64,000 bases of DNA, from the NCBI GenBank assembly GCA_036674765.1, contig JARVKI010000009.1:124001-188000 (forward strand). Reading direction: 5' to 3'. The DNA comes from Seiridium cupressi. Taxonomy: Eukaryota; Ascomycota; Sordariomycetes; Amphisphaeriales; Sporocadaceae. This document shows positions 12,146 through 23,959 of this stretch, in pieces; within the stretch, counting starts at the first letter, position 1, and each line of letters starts with the position of its first letter. Under the pieces are notes generated by a model that saw only the letters and a program-made list of their open reading frames with translations, did not search any database and was not told the origin of the DNA. The translations under genes were made by a program, and so were the position numbers.

Positions 12146-15100
12146 ATGGACAACACTTCGGCTCCGCTCGCCGACTACTTTTGGATCGCGGGCGTCGAAC
12201 ACATCTCTTATCAGGATTTCCCTTCGCCTACCCCGTCGCCCCACGTCGAGACGACGATTGAAGAAGACAGAGAGCCTGACGAGGATGCACAGAAACGCGA
12301 TTCCGTAGTTGGCCCAACAAACAAAGCGATTGCCCGTCACTCCCGACAAAATTCCGGAAATCGATTGTCCAAGACGTCTCTGAGAACTCTCGAGGAGGTA
12401 GATGGCAACACAAGGAGCAATAGGAGCAGTGCTACTATTCGACCCAATCCACCCCCTGGCGGCAATGGGGGCGCACAACACGATGGCTTACCGGCCTTCC
12501 TGGCCGACTTCGACTTCGATGAAGCACTTTTCAAGTTCGCCGCTGAGAGAGAGAATTTCTTGGAGGATTTAAGTTTCACAGCAGGTGCCAAGACGCAGGC
12601 GAGACAACCAATGGTCAACCCTAGAGCGGAAAGGATCAAGGCGGATGAATCGCAGAGTGGAAGAATGAGTCCTCTGAAGAACCTCAGGGGCAGTATACGG
12701 GGGAGTATTCGGCGGAAGATCAGCTTTAGGGATATGAACAGCGTGCGGAAACAACCAACGCCTGCAAAAGCCGGTATGTCTCCTTTGAGATTTGTGCTTT
12801 CTCGCGATACTTTCGGGAACACTAGGAAAGGGATTTCTTGGACAAGTTTGGGCACAGTTGTGCAAGACATTTGGATTCACATACTGACCAGTGCAAATTA
12901 GCTTCGGTTCGGACGTCTAGAAGACTCAGCAACTACAACTCTGTTATCCCGCCCCCAGAGCCGCTCAACCTTGACCCGGACATGCACCCGTTGAAACGAC
13001 GCTTTGAGCCCGAACTGCTCGACCGATATCCACCACGGGACGCCAATGAGGACCTCGCTAGGAGAGGAAGATTTCCAGACTATGTTCCCATGTTCGCTTT
13101 TCCGAATGATATCCAGATTGTGTCTTCCGATGATCGGCCAAGATCTACATGGCATGGTTTCACCATGACTTCTGACGACAACTCTAAGATATATGGCGTC
13201 ACCATCATCGTGTGGACCGCCATCGCAGCAGGCGTTGCCGAAGATATCGAACGGAGATGTGAGCGTTGGAGGCAAAGCCACATGACTGGGGAAGAACGGG
13301 AGCTGGCTACAAGCCTTGGCTCAAGGCTTGCGGCAGAAAGGGCACATCTGTCACAATTACTCGCTAAGCTTCCCACGGTCCCGTCTGGCTCTGCGGCGCG
13401 AGAGACCCTGGATGATCAGATCAGTACGGTGGAAGAGAAGATCAGTCTCATGACGGAGATGCTCCGGCCCCTGAGACACGGTGCGGCATCCAAGATTGAC
13501 GGCCTGACTGCCGGTGAGAGCGGCCTATGGATTCCGCGGGCCTTTGGCGTCCTTGGGAGAGATCCTACCCGCATAACATTCTGGAAGGATTGGCTCAGGG
13601 CGGTGGTGGTACCCATGAGTGACGGTACCGTTCTGCGTGTTCCGCCTACCTCTCCAAGGATTGGACGTTGGCAACCGTTGGAGCGCTACATTGTGAACCT
13701 CTGCGCAGAGGCGTTCAGCCCTCTCGGTTCCAAGACACAAGTCGAGATGAGCGTGCGCGAGCTACGGCTTTATGCTCGCAAAGAAGCGGAGAACGAGCTT
13801 CCAGGCGCTCGAAACATCGATATATATGCCCTATTCAGATCACTGTCGCTGGAAAACATTGTCGCTCTCTTCGAGTACACCCTATCGGAATCCCGGATTA
13901 TCTTCCTCTCTTCTCACACGGCCATGCTTCACCTGGCTTGCCACGCTCTTGTCAACCTCTTATACCCCCTGAAATGGGCCAGCATCTTCATTCCAATCCT
14001 GCCAGCGAGATTGTTATCGGCTCTTGACGCACCTTGCCCTTACATTGTGGGTATCGAACGGCGATACGAGAATGTGGAGTTGCCTGACGACGATTATGTT
14101 CTAGTCGACCTCGACAAAGACACAATCGATTCAACATCACAACCCGTACGCCTCCCTAAGCAGCATCGTCGTAAACTCATGTCACTGCTTCAGCTGGCTG
14201 CTCCCCATGCGTTGCGATATGGAGTTTCAACTGGACCGCCCCCTTATGCCATGGAGTCATTCCCCTATGACTCGTTCTCGGCGGAATTCAGCTCTGTATT
14301 CACGGAAAGAACAGCGCCAAGTACATTAGGCAAATGGGTAGCACAAAACTCATCCACATTCGGAGAAGCAGATGATGTGAATTTGCCCAAAGCCCCCATC
14401 TTCAACACGTTTGCGCACGCAAAACCAGGCACTGCAGAGCGTCCTACCACAAGCAAATCCAACAAGACGAGTCCTCCAAACTCGGTATCTCCAACTTCGG
14501 TGTATTTCCCGCCGTTGCCTGCGACTCCTATGTCCAGGAGTGATTCCGGCTTCGCTTTGAACGCCACCCTGCGCGAGAAGCGGTCTGGTCATTTTGAGAC
14601 CAAGGAAAGGAGAAGTTCATCGTTTGGGCAAGGGCCGGTTCACCGGCCTAACATGCCATTCTTGAATGGACACCAGGCGAATATGTCGATCTCATCCTTC
14701 TCGGTTGACTCGAAATCGTCGTATGGTGGATACGCTCCTTCGACATATGCTCAGTCAACTATCGCAGCGTCAACGATTATGCCAAACATGCTTGTTCAGC
14801 CCGTGAAGAACACCGAGACGACGGTGTGGGTTGAAGGCCACAATTTCAACTTCACTGCACACGACAGCTTCTCCACTTGCTCCATCTGCGACGAGCGTGC
14901 TGAAGGCGATGGCATCTATAAGTGCTCGGGCTGCATGGCGGTGTCGCATGGGCGTTGTCTGGGTTGTGTATGCTTAGTCTGTCCTGCTGCCTTTAGTGAG
15001 GACAAGGTCCGCGCCACATTTGTCCGCTGTCTTGCCAGTATGTTCTATACTTACAGAAGATACATGGGGCGGCCATCGAAAGAGCAGAAGAACAACGGAC

Positions 15101-15701
15101 AGATGTATGCCTTCGATATGAATGGGTTTATCAAGAGCTTGCCGTATGATCAACAAGAATACGCCACCATGCTGAAGGAAACGCAAGGTACGTTCCGGCA
15201 ACTAGAATTACTTGGGCCCGACTAACACTCGCAGCTTTTAATGAGTTCATACATGAGCGGGAAACGCAGCCTGGCTCTACGCCCTCTATTCGACTATTTG
15301 ACGAAATCATACTTGCCAAGAGAGCGCGTGGCAAACCTGGATTCCCCGGACTATCTAGATTGTCTACCATTAGAGCATCGCACGGGGTTTCCCACTCCCT
15401 CCCCGGGATCCAGATACCTTCAAGACATGGGAAACCGCAGGGCTATCTCAATGATACCAATGACCATATTTGGAGGACCGCCTCGGTGCCTGTGCCGAAC
15501 GCGAAATTCCCTGGTGACTACCGTGAGGTCACAACACGAATACCCATCAAACTCGACAGCTCCTTGATGAAGGAGCCCCGAGTCATAGCAGGTGTTCCTC
15601 GGGTCGAGCCGCGCAAGAAAGGCTTTTTGAGGAAACAAGTGCCCAGCATGATGATGGGCAGTACACCTGTATCTCCCGTCTCGCCAAACGGCTTCAGCTA
15701 A
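12146..15701 (+). CDS. DENN-domain protein with embedded C1 zinc finger (candidate Rab GEF)
   Basis: DENN modules act as exchange factors for Rab GTPases. Three exons (12146-12773, 12902-15187, 15235-15701) give 1126 aa. Order of parts: a disordered N-terminus beginning MDNTSAPLADYFWIAG; uDENN (about 13060-13290, FPDYVPMFAFP..WHGFTMT); a coiled stretch (13270-13480); cDENN (about 13830-14120, LSESRIIFLSS, PYIVGIERRYENVELPDDD); a Ser/Pro-rich linker; a C1-type Cys/His finger (about 14838-14995, HNFNFTAHDSFSTCSIC..CSGCMAVSHGRC); then dDENN (about 15000-15290). The tail is basic. Introns have GTATGT and GTACGT donors. The joins KAASVR and ETQAFNEF keep frame across both introns. The specific Rab substrate cannot be told from sequence. 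Confidence 0.88.
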
Positions 15702-16364
15702 TCATTGCGTCTGACACGTCGCATTACGCAACTACCTGAAACGAGATTACTGCAAGGCCATGAAGGTTTAGAATGTATGATTAGATCAAGACATCATCTT
15801 CATAGCGAAGCGAGCGATTGTATTATAACGCAGCATTTTTGGCCGGAACAGGAACGGGCGAGATCCGCGACCTCTCAAGAGGGACGCTGATTGGGACTTG
15901 GATTGTGGAAAGGGGAAGCGCAATCTGTCCACCCATCCCAGCATCTGGGATTCACCATACCGCATACCAATTGCATTCTTCCAATATTTGGCATTAATCT
16001 ATTCAGCCAGCAAAGTTTGGGAGGCAAAATGAATTGGGACTGAAAAAGACACAAGGGCAAGCCAGACTTGAATATGTGGAGAATGCCGAAGATACTTAGA
16101 GAATCCGCAATGATCTAATGAAGCTTTGATACGTCATGCGGAATTGACTCGATACAAACACAGCTGAGTGTCAAGACGTGATCGAAAATGATTCCGCGGA
16201 CCTGCTGATGGGGTATGTTTCTAGCTCGTCGCACTGATACTCCTTCGCCTTCGTGTATGACTGTGTCCCTGAAAGCCTTACCGCTGCTGCATCGTCCCCG
16301 GTAAGCCGTGCGTATTACGTCGTGTGGTCAAAGTAGACTGACTGCCCAACTACACCAGGAGCCT
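15702..16364. other. Convergent intergenic region, no gene seen
   Basis: The 3' flanks of the DENN gene (+) and YPI1 (-) meet here. No supported ORF or RNA gene was seen. Confidence 0.6.
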
Positions 16365-16952
16365 TTAAGCAGTACTCTCCCCGTCCGGCCGAGGCTTTCC
16401 GGTCCCACCGTCATCTGTTGACCGCGGTTTCGGCTTCGGCTGCTTCTCGTACGCATTAGGGCTTGGCCTCCTCCGCTTCTTGCCCTGATCCCTTGCATCC
16501 CGCCTCGCCGCCCCGTTGTGCGAACCATGGTGCGAACAGCCCTCGTCATGATCATCATGCCCGTGTCCAGCCCCACCAGCTCTTCCCACTCTCCTCGGGT
16601 CCGAATCCGAGTCTGAATCCGAGCTCGAATCGTCCGAGTCGTCCGACGAAGACTCGGAACTGGACTCGCCCACCGCCCGCGGCGCGTGGTATATGCAGCA
16701 CACCTTGGACGACTTCCGGCCGAGCCCTTCGTTGTCTACCACTGTTTCGGCCCATTGCACGCGGGGCCCCGACGAGGTGTGCGCACCCCGGAGGCGCAGG
16801 ATCGGTTGTGTGGGCGCAGGTGGGATCTCTGCCGACTGTGTGCCCGTGGTCGTCTGCGTCTGCGAACCCGTGGATGGGGCGTCCGGCTGCCGAAGCGTTT
16901 GCTGCTGGCGGTGGCGTGGGGAGAGCGTGTTTGTGGGCCGCGGACCGCTCAT
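16365..16952 (-). CDS. YPI1: Type 1 phosphatase regulator Ypi1 (inhibitor-3 family)
   Basis: Small heat-stable regulator of protein phosphatase 1 (Glc7), homologous to PPP1R11/inhibitor-3. A single exon of 195 codons. The conserved core is at about 16680-16790: LRLRG, then [14 protein letters not shown] and [14 protein letters not shown], including the V-x-W PP1-docking element and the paired cysteines typical of the family. Downstream lies a Ser/Asp run, a His-rich stretch ([17 protein letters not shown]) and a basic tail. The open frame extends upstream to 17006, but that codon is TTG; the ATG at 16952 sits in a strong context (GCAGCCATGA) and is preferred. Acts in nucleus and cytosol on PP1, by family knowledge. 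Confidence 0.9.
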   Translation of the reverse strand: MSGPRPTNTLSPRHRQQQTLRQPDAPSTGSQTQTTTGTQSAEIPPAPTQPILRLRGAHTSSGPRVQWAETVVDNEGLGRKSSKVCCIYHAPRAVGESSSESSSDDSDDSSSDSDSDSDPRRVGRAGGAGHGHDDHDEGCSHHGSHNGAARRDARDQGKKRRRPSPNAYEKQPKPKPRSTDDGGTGKPRPDGESTA

Positions 16953-18137
16953 GGCTGCGGATGTTGGGAGGTGCAACTTCTGTTCTCCGGTGGTTCGAAC
17001 AGACAAGATGCTGAATGCTCCTTGACTGTCCGATGAATCCCGATCTCGCTTTCTACGTCCTACGCCCTGGGGGTTTGTAATCGTGGGACAATGCTGAGGA
17101 GTCTCGACTCTTGATGGTACGGCGAATTGGAGATTTTGACGGTCATTCGCGTGATCTCAGATGCCGTGAGCCTCTTCTCTGAATGTGCAGTGTTGTGTTT
17201 TTGGGTGATTCACATTTCAAGAGTGGAATGTCGCGGGGCAACAAAAGGTGGATGGATGCCCATCGACTGACGTTGTGTGCCCCGCGATTTCGACCCGGGG
17301 GTCGTTTGATAGAGTTGCCGCCTGCCGCTTAGTAACCGACCCCTGGCTTATAGCGGGCCACCCCTGGGAGTCTTCTGACTCAGGGCAAGCAAACATTAAC
17401 ACTAGCACTATTGCTACCACCATGGATTATCAGTCATGTTTTTAGCTTTTGACGTGTTTTCAGCGTTACCTAGGTACATGGAGTTTATTTTAGCCTCAAG
17501 GAAGGCTCGACTTAAAGTCGAAGGGTCAAGTATGGCCACCACTACTCAGATTCTCTCTTGAAAGAAACACAGACCATGGACTTCCGCGCCCTTTTGCTAT
17601 GCCCTGATAAGATCGCAGCTAGGATTATACTGAGGGAGGCGTTGAGAGTGGACATTGCATGGCCAGAAATATGACTGATCTGGGACACTCTGCTGAGATC
17701 TATTTTCTTCTCATCCCGTCTGATGGAAACACGTCAAAGTTCTCTTGAAGCGGCATAAAGAAATCACACATGAGAGGACAACCTTGCCTTAAAGAAAACC
17801 CAGGTGGTTCTCAACAAATCGAGATAAATATAATTTTGTTCGAGGAACCCATAATTCAACCAGCACCTGACAGGCTGTGTTTGATGATGTATATTTATCC
17901 GTGTGGACTGAAACGTGAATCCTCCATCATCAAATGGTCTGTAACAGCCACGGCCATAATGCTCTAATTAATCGTAACCTCGTAATGCTCTGGATTCGGC
18001 CGTTTGAAATGTGTTTGTCGGCGATATCTAATGTGTTTAGCGTAGGTAAGGACATTTGAGCGATCAAAACCGATAGCCCGAATCAGGATATGCGTGGTCT
18101 CTAGTTAGAGGATACACAATATCCACGTGTAAGAACT

Positions 18138-18192
18138 AGTTTTTTTTTTTTTGTTTTTTTTTGTTCCTTGATTGGTTGATTGGTTGATTGGT
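18138..18192 (+). repeat. T-rich tract followed by three GATTGGTT units
   Basis: Two long T-runs broken by single Gs, then TTGATTGG repeated three times. Simple-sequence DNA. Confidence 0.85.
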
Positions 18193-18518
18193 TCATTTAT
18201 TGACAACTGTTTCCACGCTGCGTACTGATTTATCTATTGACCCGGCATCAATCTCGACTGGAATATACTGGGTGTCGCCGTACAATTCTACCGGAAGAAC
18301 TGCAGGGAGCTCTACTTTTTCGCTGCCTGTATTCTCTGCTTCAGACGGCAACGGTTTTGTCCTCTATCTCACTACAAGACATGGGATTAGCAATTCTTTC
18401 TTTAGTTGGGCGTGGAGTTATCGAGTTACGCTCATATTTCAAGCACAAACACGTCCAATCAGGGCGTGTTCGATCACGAAACAAGCTACAGAGAGCATAG
18501 AGTAATGGTGAAGGCCGC

Positions 18519-18866
18519 TTACTGTGGTCCAGGATGAGGTATACACTCAGAGTGCAGCTGCGTCTTTGTCTCCTCCAAAGGTTGAATTGCCCTTCCCTCT
18601 TTTGATCTCATTTCCCTCCTCTCGTCGAGGCGCCCTCTGATAATCAACCAAATAAGCCAACAGGGCACAACAATGAAGATTCCACCCATCACTCCAATCG
18701 CGATATATCCTCCTATTCCATATGAAGTTCCGTCATCCCTTCGTGATAGGGCAAGTACTGTAGAGGCAGGCGTCAAGGGCCCATCTGGCTTATGGTACAA
18801 GTACATAGCCGCCACCAAAAACAAGAGCGCAACTATTCGGTAGTTAGTGAGTCTTAGGTAACACAA
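18519..18866 (-). CDS. Doubtful small single-pass membrane protein or gene remnant
   Basis: Open frame with two hydrophobic stretches: VALLFLVAAMYLY near its start and YIAIGVMGGIFIVVPCWLIW in the middle, followed by a basic segment (RGRLDERREMRSKEGR). The arrangement (possible signal peptide, a short RRDD-containing luminal part, one membrane span and a basic tail) is common in small fungal membrane proteins. The frame begins at TTG. A well-formed intron candidate (about 51 nt, GTAAGT donor, CACTAAC branch, GAATAG acceptor, around 18833-18883) would remove the first residues, but I found no in-frame upstream exon carrying an ATG. It could be a real gene with a missed exon, or a decayed one. 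No family recognised. Confidence 0.3.
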   Translation of the reverse strand: MCYLRLTNYRIVALLFLVAAMYLYHKPDGPLTPASTVLALSRRDDGTSYGIGGYIAIGVMGGIFIVVPCWLIWLIIRGRLDERREMRSKEGRAIQPLEETKTQLHSECIPHPGPQ

Positions 18867-20731
18867 ATATCTCAGCTACTTACTGTGGGGGAGTGGCTAT
18901 CGTACCTGCAGCCTCAAGTCATACCTCTAGCCGCAATCAGGAAAACAAGTTAATTTGATGTCCTAGCAACTGAGATAAGTATCACAAAGCCGAAGGCATT
19001 GGACACGACTGACTCGGGATATCAGTGGACGGGGGATCCGGCACACTTGATATAATCAACACCCATCAAGGACCTGGCGATCCCAGATGGAGATACGACG
19101 GTACTTGCATCCGAACCATGCAGGCCTCAACCCTCGTCAAGGAGTGTGCATCTGCTCAAATTCCATTAGTGGCGATGCATGTGCATCCCCAGATCATCTA
19201 TAGACACAATCATCTTGTAGCCAACCCCTCCTATATCTCACGCCCGGAAACGCCTGGGACATGCAGACTTGTGCTAGGCATTCATATCCAGGGCGAATAG
19301 CGAAGGAGAGACGAGTCTCCTATAGTCGGCAGGCGTTCTTCAGCTAAGCCAATCAGAGCGCAGGATCATGGGCTGGCTGCGGCTGATGGGGAATCCTTCT
19401 AGGTGAGAAATGTAACCCAATAGAGCGCAAGACCCTCTCGTGTCGTATAGGGATCGAGGCTTGGTGTGTAGGGTTGGGGGCGAGGCGAGCCACCCCTATT
19501 CCAGACCGTGTAAGCTATCGAATGAGAGGTGCCGTTGGAGTATTCCAAATAGCCCCCTGTGCTTACCGTGTACTCACGTCCAGGAGCATGCCGTGATTGA
19601 TTGACACTCGGGGTAGCCTCCTCGTCGCGGCACAGCTCAGCGCTGATGGAACCCTTTCTCGGTGAAGCCTGTGTGCCCCGGTGAAAAGTGTCAGCGTTCT
19701 GTCAAATCACAACTTGCTCTCAAAGAAACCTATATAACAATGGCATACCGAACACCCGGAGGCACGAAACTGCATCGATGACAGGACAAGAACTTCCTAC
19801 TTTGCCCTTTGGATGCATATTACAGCACCCTCCCAGACTCAATCTAGGCCACATGACAAGCTCCTCTCCACCAATTTCTCTTCCGAGTCAGTGTGCATAT
19901 GCCCAGCCCCATTACCGCAGAGTATTGCGTTGTTTTCCAAGGAAATATCTTGGTGCTACCCTCTGATATATTTCGCGAGCCAACAAGCGTGACTGTTCAA
20001 GCCAGGGTGTTGTCGAGATCGTCATGCTCTGCAATCAGAATAATCCCAATAGTTTTCCTCAGTTGACTACTCCCCTATAGAACAGTTGAGTGTGTAATCG
20101 CCCCTACTTTATCTCGTACGAATGCCTACGGCCACTATTTCGTTGAACAAATATTTGTCTTGTACGTGTACATGAGAAACCCTGCCAGTATAAATAAACG
20201 TCAACTCCCTCGTGATTGCCATCCACCCGACCAAAGGATAGCATATATATTCTCCGATGTACAAAAAGCTGCCGTCTTCATCCTTGGTAACTCCCCGACA
20301 AGTGGTTGCCTGATACAACAGATGGTGTAGATACCTAGGCTGATTCGGTTGGCGAGAAGTAATGACTCCTTTCGAACACTGCAACTATCAGGCAAGGCTG
20401 TTGTGTAATTTCATCTGTTGTCGGTCCCAAGGGTATTGCTCTCCATGAAATCACTGTTGGCTTGAGTCACACAATTTTCTTGTCGGCAAAGTGACACATT
20501 CATGCCAGAACGCATTTCTGCTGTACGCTCACAATGGGCCACTCCGCATATTATGTATGTGTGTATCGCAGCGACTGAGGGCAGAAGAATGGTAGGTATC
20601 GTTTGTTCCAATTGTACAACAGGTTCTGCACACCTGCGCATATATTTACAAGGCGCCTAGGCATGCTATAGTGGTACATGGCTCACATTGAGCTTTGATG
20701 CTGGTTCCGCCATCTCCTCTCGTCATTGCGA

Positions 20732-21515
20732 CTATTGGTTGGCTAACCTGATAGCCTCTGCCTCCTCCTTGGCCTTTGCCAACATTCTCTCCTCGGCTCT
20801 CTTGGTGTCAAGCCACTTCTTCATGATCGCGCGGTCCACCGCGCCTCTCTCCTTGAGCTCCTCGACCTGCACCATCTCGGACCTCTCCTCGGCTGTGGGA
20901 TGTATCAGGGTGGCGCCCGTCTTGTGCAGGAACTCGGCCAAGATGGCATCCGAATGCTGGTTCTTCATTTCAATCGTCACGACTCTCTCCCCCTCCTCTG
21001 GCGCTGGGGCGGGCGTTTCGCCTGTTGTACTTGAATGCGGCTGCTGTGCGAGGGGTAGGGGCGGGTGCTTGGATGTGGCTGCTGCGCTCTGGCGGAAGTA
21101 GACGGACATGGTCGCCGGTCCTGCTTGGTTCGTGTGTCGGTTTATTAACATGGGGATAGCCGGGTTCCAGAATTTCAGTCGCGGAAGGCACTGCTTCCAA
21201 AATTTCCTGCTCAGCTCAGTATGCGCACTCATCCAGCCTGTCCGGGGACTCGTCCGTACCTTGGGCCGAAGTGGCCCTCATTCCAACGCATCGCAAAGTC
21301 CATGTGTATCTTCGTGATCTCCGGTGGCAGTATCGCCGCACCTGGGCCATGCCGTATGTCTAACAGCTATTTCGTGGGTCAGGGGAGCTTTCAGGGGGGC
21401 CGTTGGCGTGAAGCAATTACCTTCTGCAAGCGAGTTAGCTTTCAATTGAGCCTCACCTTGGGATTCAGGACCTTACGGCTTTTAGTATGTTCATACGCTT
21501 TCCTGGGTTCACCAT
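20732..21515 (-). CDS. MRP49: Mitochondrial large-subunit ribosomal protein Mrp49/mL61
   Basis: Mitoribosome protein of the L51/S25/CI-B8 thioredoxin-like family. Exons on the minus strand: 21477-21515, 21260-21366 and 20732-21206, 206 aa. Exon 1 codes MVNPGKRMNILKA; exon 2 gives LLDIRHGPGAA..PPEITKIHMDFA; exon 3 starts at the conserved RKFWKQCLPRLKFWNPAIPM (about 21150-21206). The C-terminal half is a long charged helix ending LANQ, typical of filamentous fungal versions. The first intron is 110 nt and holds two back-to-back intron-like units around an AAG triplet (21421-21423), so an extra Lys is possible without changing frame. Divergently transcribed from GEP3 with 269 bp between start codons. 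Confidence 0.85.
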
Positions 21516-21784
21516 CTTGACGGCTGGGGAGCTCTGAATGCTCAACTTGTGCCTAGAGAAGGGTTGGTAGTTGAACTGAGCTGATGCTGTCGCGCTGGAT
21601 GAGCCGCGCCTAGTAAATTTCGAGGACTGCAATTGATACGGCCCGAGGATTATTCCTTATCGGACGCTGGCCATGCACCCGCCTTATCGAGCCCGCTAGC
21701 TTGATAATTTCTGGGACTCCTAGGGGGTTTCTTGATCTGCGGTCGCAAAAAAAAAAACTGCAAGTTTCCTGACGTGCAGCCAAC

Positions 21785-23959
21785 ATGCATCGAAGTTTTT
21801 CCAAGAGATGGCTCAGCACTGCACTCCGGACTACGGAGCGGTCGACATCTCTGGAACTACCCGTGTTTCTATGCCCAACGCTCGCGGGCCATCATTCGCG
21901 CCCGGATCTATTCAGGGGCAAGGCACCTGCAGGGCGACTGCCATGGAAAGCTCCATCTCGCACCTTGCATGCGCAGACGGGTGCGCCAACAACTCCAGTG
22001 TCTTCCGAAGACCATTCACAGGGCTTCAAGCCTATTCGGAAGCTTCCCGCGCAATGTACAGGATGCGGTGCTTTGTCTCAGACTTCTCACTCTACTCAGC
22101 CGGGATACTATGATCTGGGAAGAAAAATTGTCCGCCGGTACATAGGTTTGGAGGAACCCCAGCTACGAATACGCCCGGAGGCAGAGCGCAGAGAAAACGA
22201 AGTCTTCCAGAGGACTATTCGCTCTTTGTATCCCCAAGAATTGGAGAATCTGGGTGTCGATGTCGACGATATCGCGCCCACACTGGTCCCCCCTGAGCCC
22301 GCGAGGGCCCAGCATGAAGCACCCATCAAGGCGCCTCTATGTGATAGATGCCATACACTGTTGTATCATCAGACTGGTGTTTCCATCTATCACCCAACCA
22401 TTGATTCTATAAGAGACACGCTCATGGAGTCTCCATACAAGTACAATCATGTATACCATATTCTCGATGCTGCCGATTTTCCCATGTCCTTGCTCCCCAA
22501 GATCCACTCACTTCTGCAGCTCATGCCACTTCGGTCCAAGAATCGGCGTTCAAGGGCTGGCAAGTATTTCCATGGTCAGAAGACTGAGATGAGCTTCATC
22601 ATCACGAGATCAGATCTTCTAGCGCCCACCAAGCCTCAGGTCGATCGCCTTATCCCGTACTTCAGGGAGGTCCTACGAGATGCCCTTGGTCGTACAGGAA
22701 AAAACCTTCGACTTGGTAGCATCCGATGTGTGAGTGCCAGGCGAAGTTGGTGGACCAAGGAGCTCAAAGAGGACATATGGAACCGTGGAGGAGCGGGCTG
22801 GATGGTCGGGAAGGTTAATGTTGGGAAAAGTCAACTGTTCGAGGCCGTCTTTCCCAAAGGCCGGATGGACTGGGATCCATCGGGTCATCAAATCAAGGTG
22901 GACATGTACGCCAAGAACGATGTGGAGGAGAAGCCGCACTCTGACGCCGAGGCGACGACGAGCGAGCCTGACGATGGCGAACTGGTCGCTAAACTAGAGG
23001 CAGACAACGTGGATGAGCTGTCCCTATTGCCTCCTGCTCCTCCCGAGACTCAGTACCCACAGATGCCTATCGTTTCAGACCTACCTGGAACCACTGCATC
23101 GCCTATACGCGTCCCATTCGGCAACGGTCGAGGAGAACTCATCGACCTACCTGGCGTAGAACGAACCGGACTAGAAAAATACGTACGAGACGAGCACCGC
23201 ACATCGCTAGTGCTACGCTCGCGTGTGGTCCCCGAGCAGATGGTGGTGAAACAGAAACAATCCGTACTTCTCGGCGGCCTTATTCGTATTACGCCTCGTG
23301 TCCCTGGTCCTGTCTTCATGACTTATGCATTCACTCCCATTAAGCCTCATCTGACAAATACCGAGAAAGCCATTGCGATTCAGTCCCAGATGAGTACCCT
23401 AAATGTTGACAGTATCGCGGCGCCCGGCACCGGGGACAAGATTCAGCATGCCGGGTCCTTCGAGTTGAAGTGGGACGTGACAAAAGAGCGTGCCGGTCCA
23501 ATCACAGCGAGAGACTCAGTAAACATCAAAGTTGAGCGACTGCCTTATCGAGTTCTGGCGACCGACATTTTGATTGAGGGTCTTGGCTGGGTAGAGGTTG
23601 TTGCACAGGTCCGCACAAGGGAACTCTACGAGACGCTTCCAGCCCCGGGCCCCGAGACCGAGTCCAGCCCCGAGGAAGGGTCGACATCAATGGAACGGCT
23701 CGAGGCCCTGTCAGACGATCCCAAGAAGAAGCCGCTACCAACACGGCAAGAAGGCGAGCCCAACTGGCCCATCATCGATGTGTTCAGTCCCGAGGGCAAA
23801 TTCATTGGCAGTCGACCCCCCATGAACGGATGGCTGATGAATAAGCCACTGGCGTCAGTCGCCTCGCAGAAAGCGAGGCCGAGGAAGAGCATGAAGGGCA
23901 TGAAGAAGCTCGAGAAGCAGCGGCGCAGGGCGACCGAGGGTGTTGGCTCCCGATTCTGA
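21785..23959 (+). CDS. GEP3: Circularly permuted mitochondrial GTPase Gep3/Mtg3 (YqeH family)
   Basis: Gep3 (genetic interactor of prohibitins 3) is a YqeH-type GTPase linked to mitochondrial ribosome assembly. A single 724-codon exon from the ATG at 21785. The first ~40 residues are Arg/Ser-rich with few acids, as in a mitochondrial presequence. A treble-clef zinc motif follows: CTGC at residues 91-94 and CDRC near 190. GTPase motifs occur in permuted order: TRSD (G4, about residue 274), then GKVNVGKSQLF (G1, about 341), then DLPGTT and a second DLPG (G3 region, about 431 and 453). This G4-G1-G3 order is diagnostic of the family. An acidic insert (about 22930-23040) separates G1 from G3. The C-terminus is basic (KGMKKLEKQRRR). 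Confidence 0.9.
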   Translation: MHRSFSKRWLSTALRTTERSTSLELPVFLCPTLAGHHSRPDLFRGKAPAGRLPWKAPSRTLHAQTGAPTTPVSSEDHSQGFKPIRKLPAQCTGCGALSQTSHSTQPGYYDLGRKIVRRYIGLEEPQLRIRPEAERRENEVFQRTIRSLYPQELENLGVDVDDIAPTLVPPEPARAQHEAPIKAPLCDRCHTLLYHQTGVSIYHPTIDSIRDTLMESPYKYNHVYHILDAADFPMSLLPKIHSLLQLMPLRSKNRRSRAGKYFHGQKTEMSFIITRSDLLAPTKPQVDRLIPYFREVLRDALGRTGKNLRLGSIRCVSARRSWWTKELKEDIWNRGGAGWMVGKVNVGKSQLFEAVFPKGRMDWDPSGHQIKVDMYAKNDVEEKPHSDAEATTSEPDDGELVAKLEADNVDELSLLPPAPPETQYPQMPIVSDLPGTTASPIRVPFGNGRGELIDLPGVERTGLEKYVRDEHRTSLVLRSRVVPEQMVVKQKQSVLLGGLIRITPRVPGPVFMTYAFTPIKPHLTNTEKAIAIQSQMSTLNVDSIAAPGTGDKIQHAGSFELKWDVTKERAGPITARDSVNIKVERLPYRVLATDILIEGLGWVEVVAQVRTRELYETLPAPGPETESSPEEGSTSMERLEALSDDPKKKPLPTRQEGEPNWPIIDVFSPEGKFIGSRPPMNGWLMNKPLASVASQKARPRKSMKGMKKLEKQRRRATEGVGSRF

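Larger units (their letters stand above)
16953..20731. other. Second gene-poor region
   Basis: About 3.8 kb between YPI1 and MRP49 with only one ORF worth naming (18519-18866, listed separately). It contains a T-rich tract and three GATTGGTT units near 18138-18192. No transposase, integrase or reverse transcriptase fragments are seen in any frame. The first few hundred bases should include the YPI1 promoter. Confidence 0.5.

Noticed and set aside
16463..17036. Open frames on + opposite YPI1
   Set aside because: Cys/Arg-rich shadows; the minus strand carries the conserved YPI1 core.
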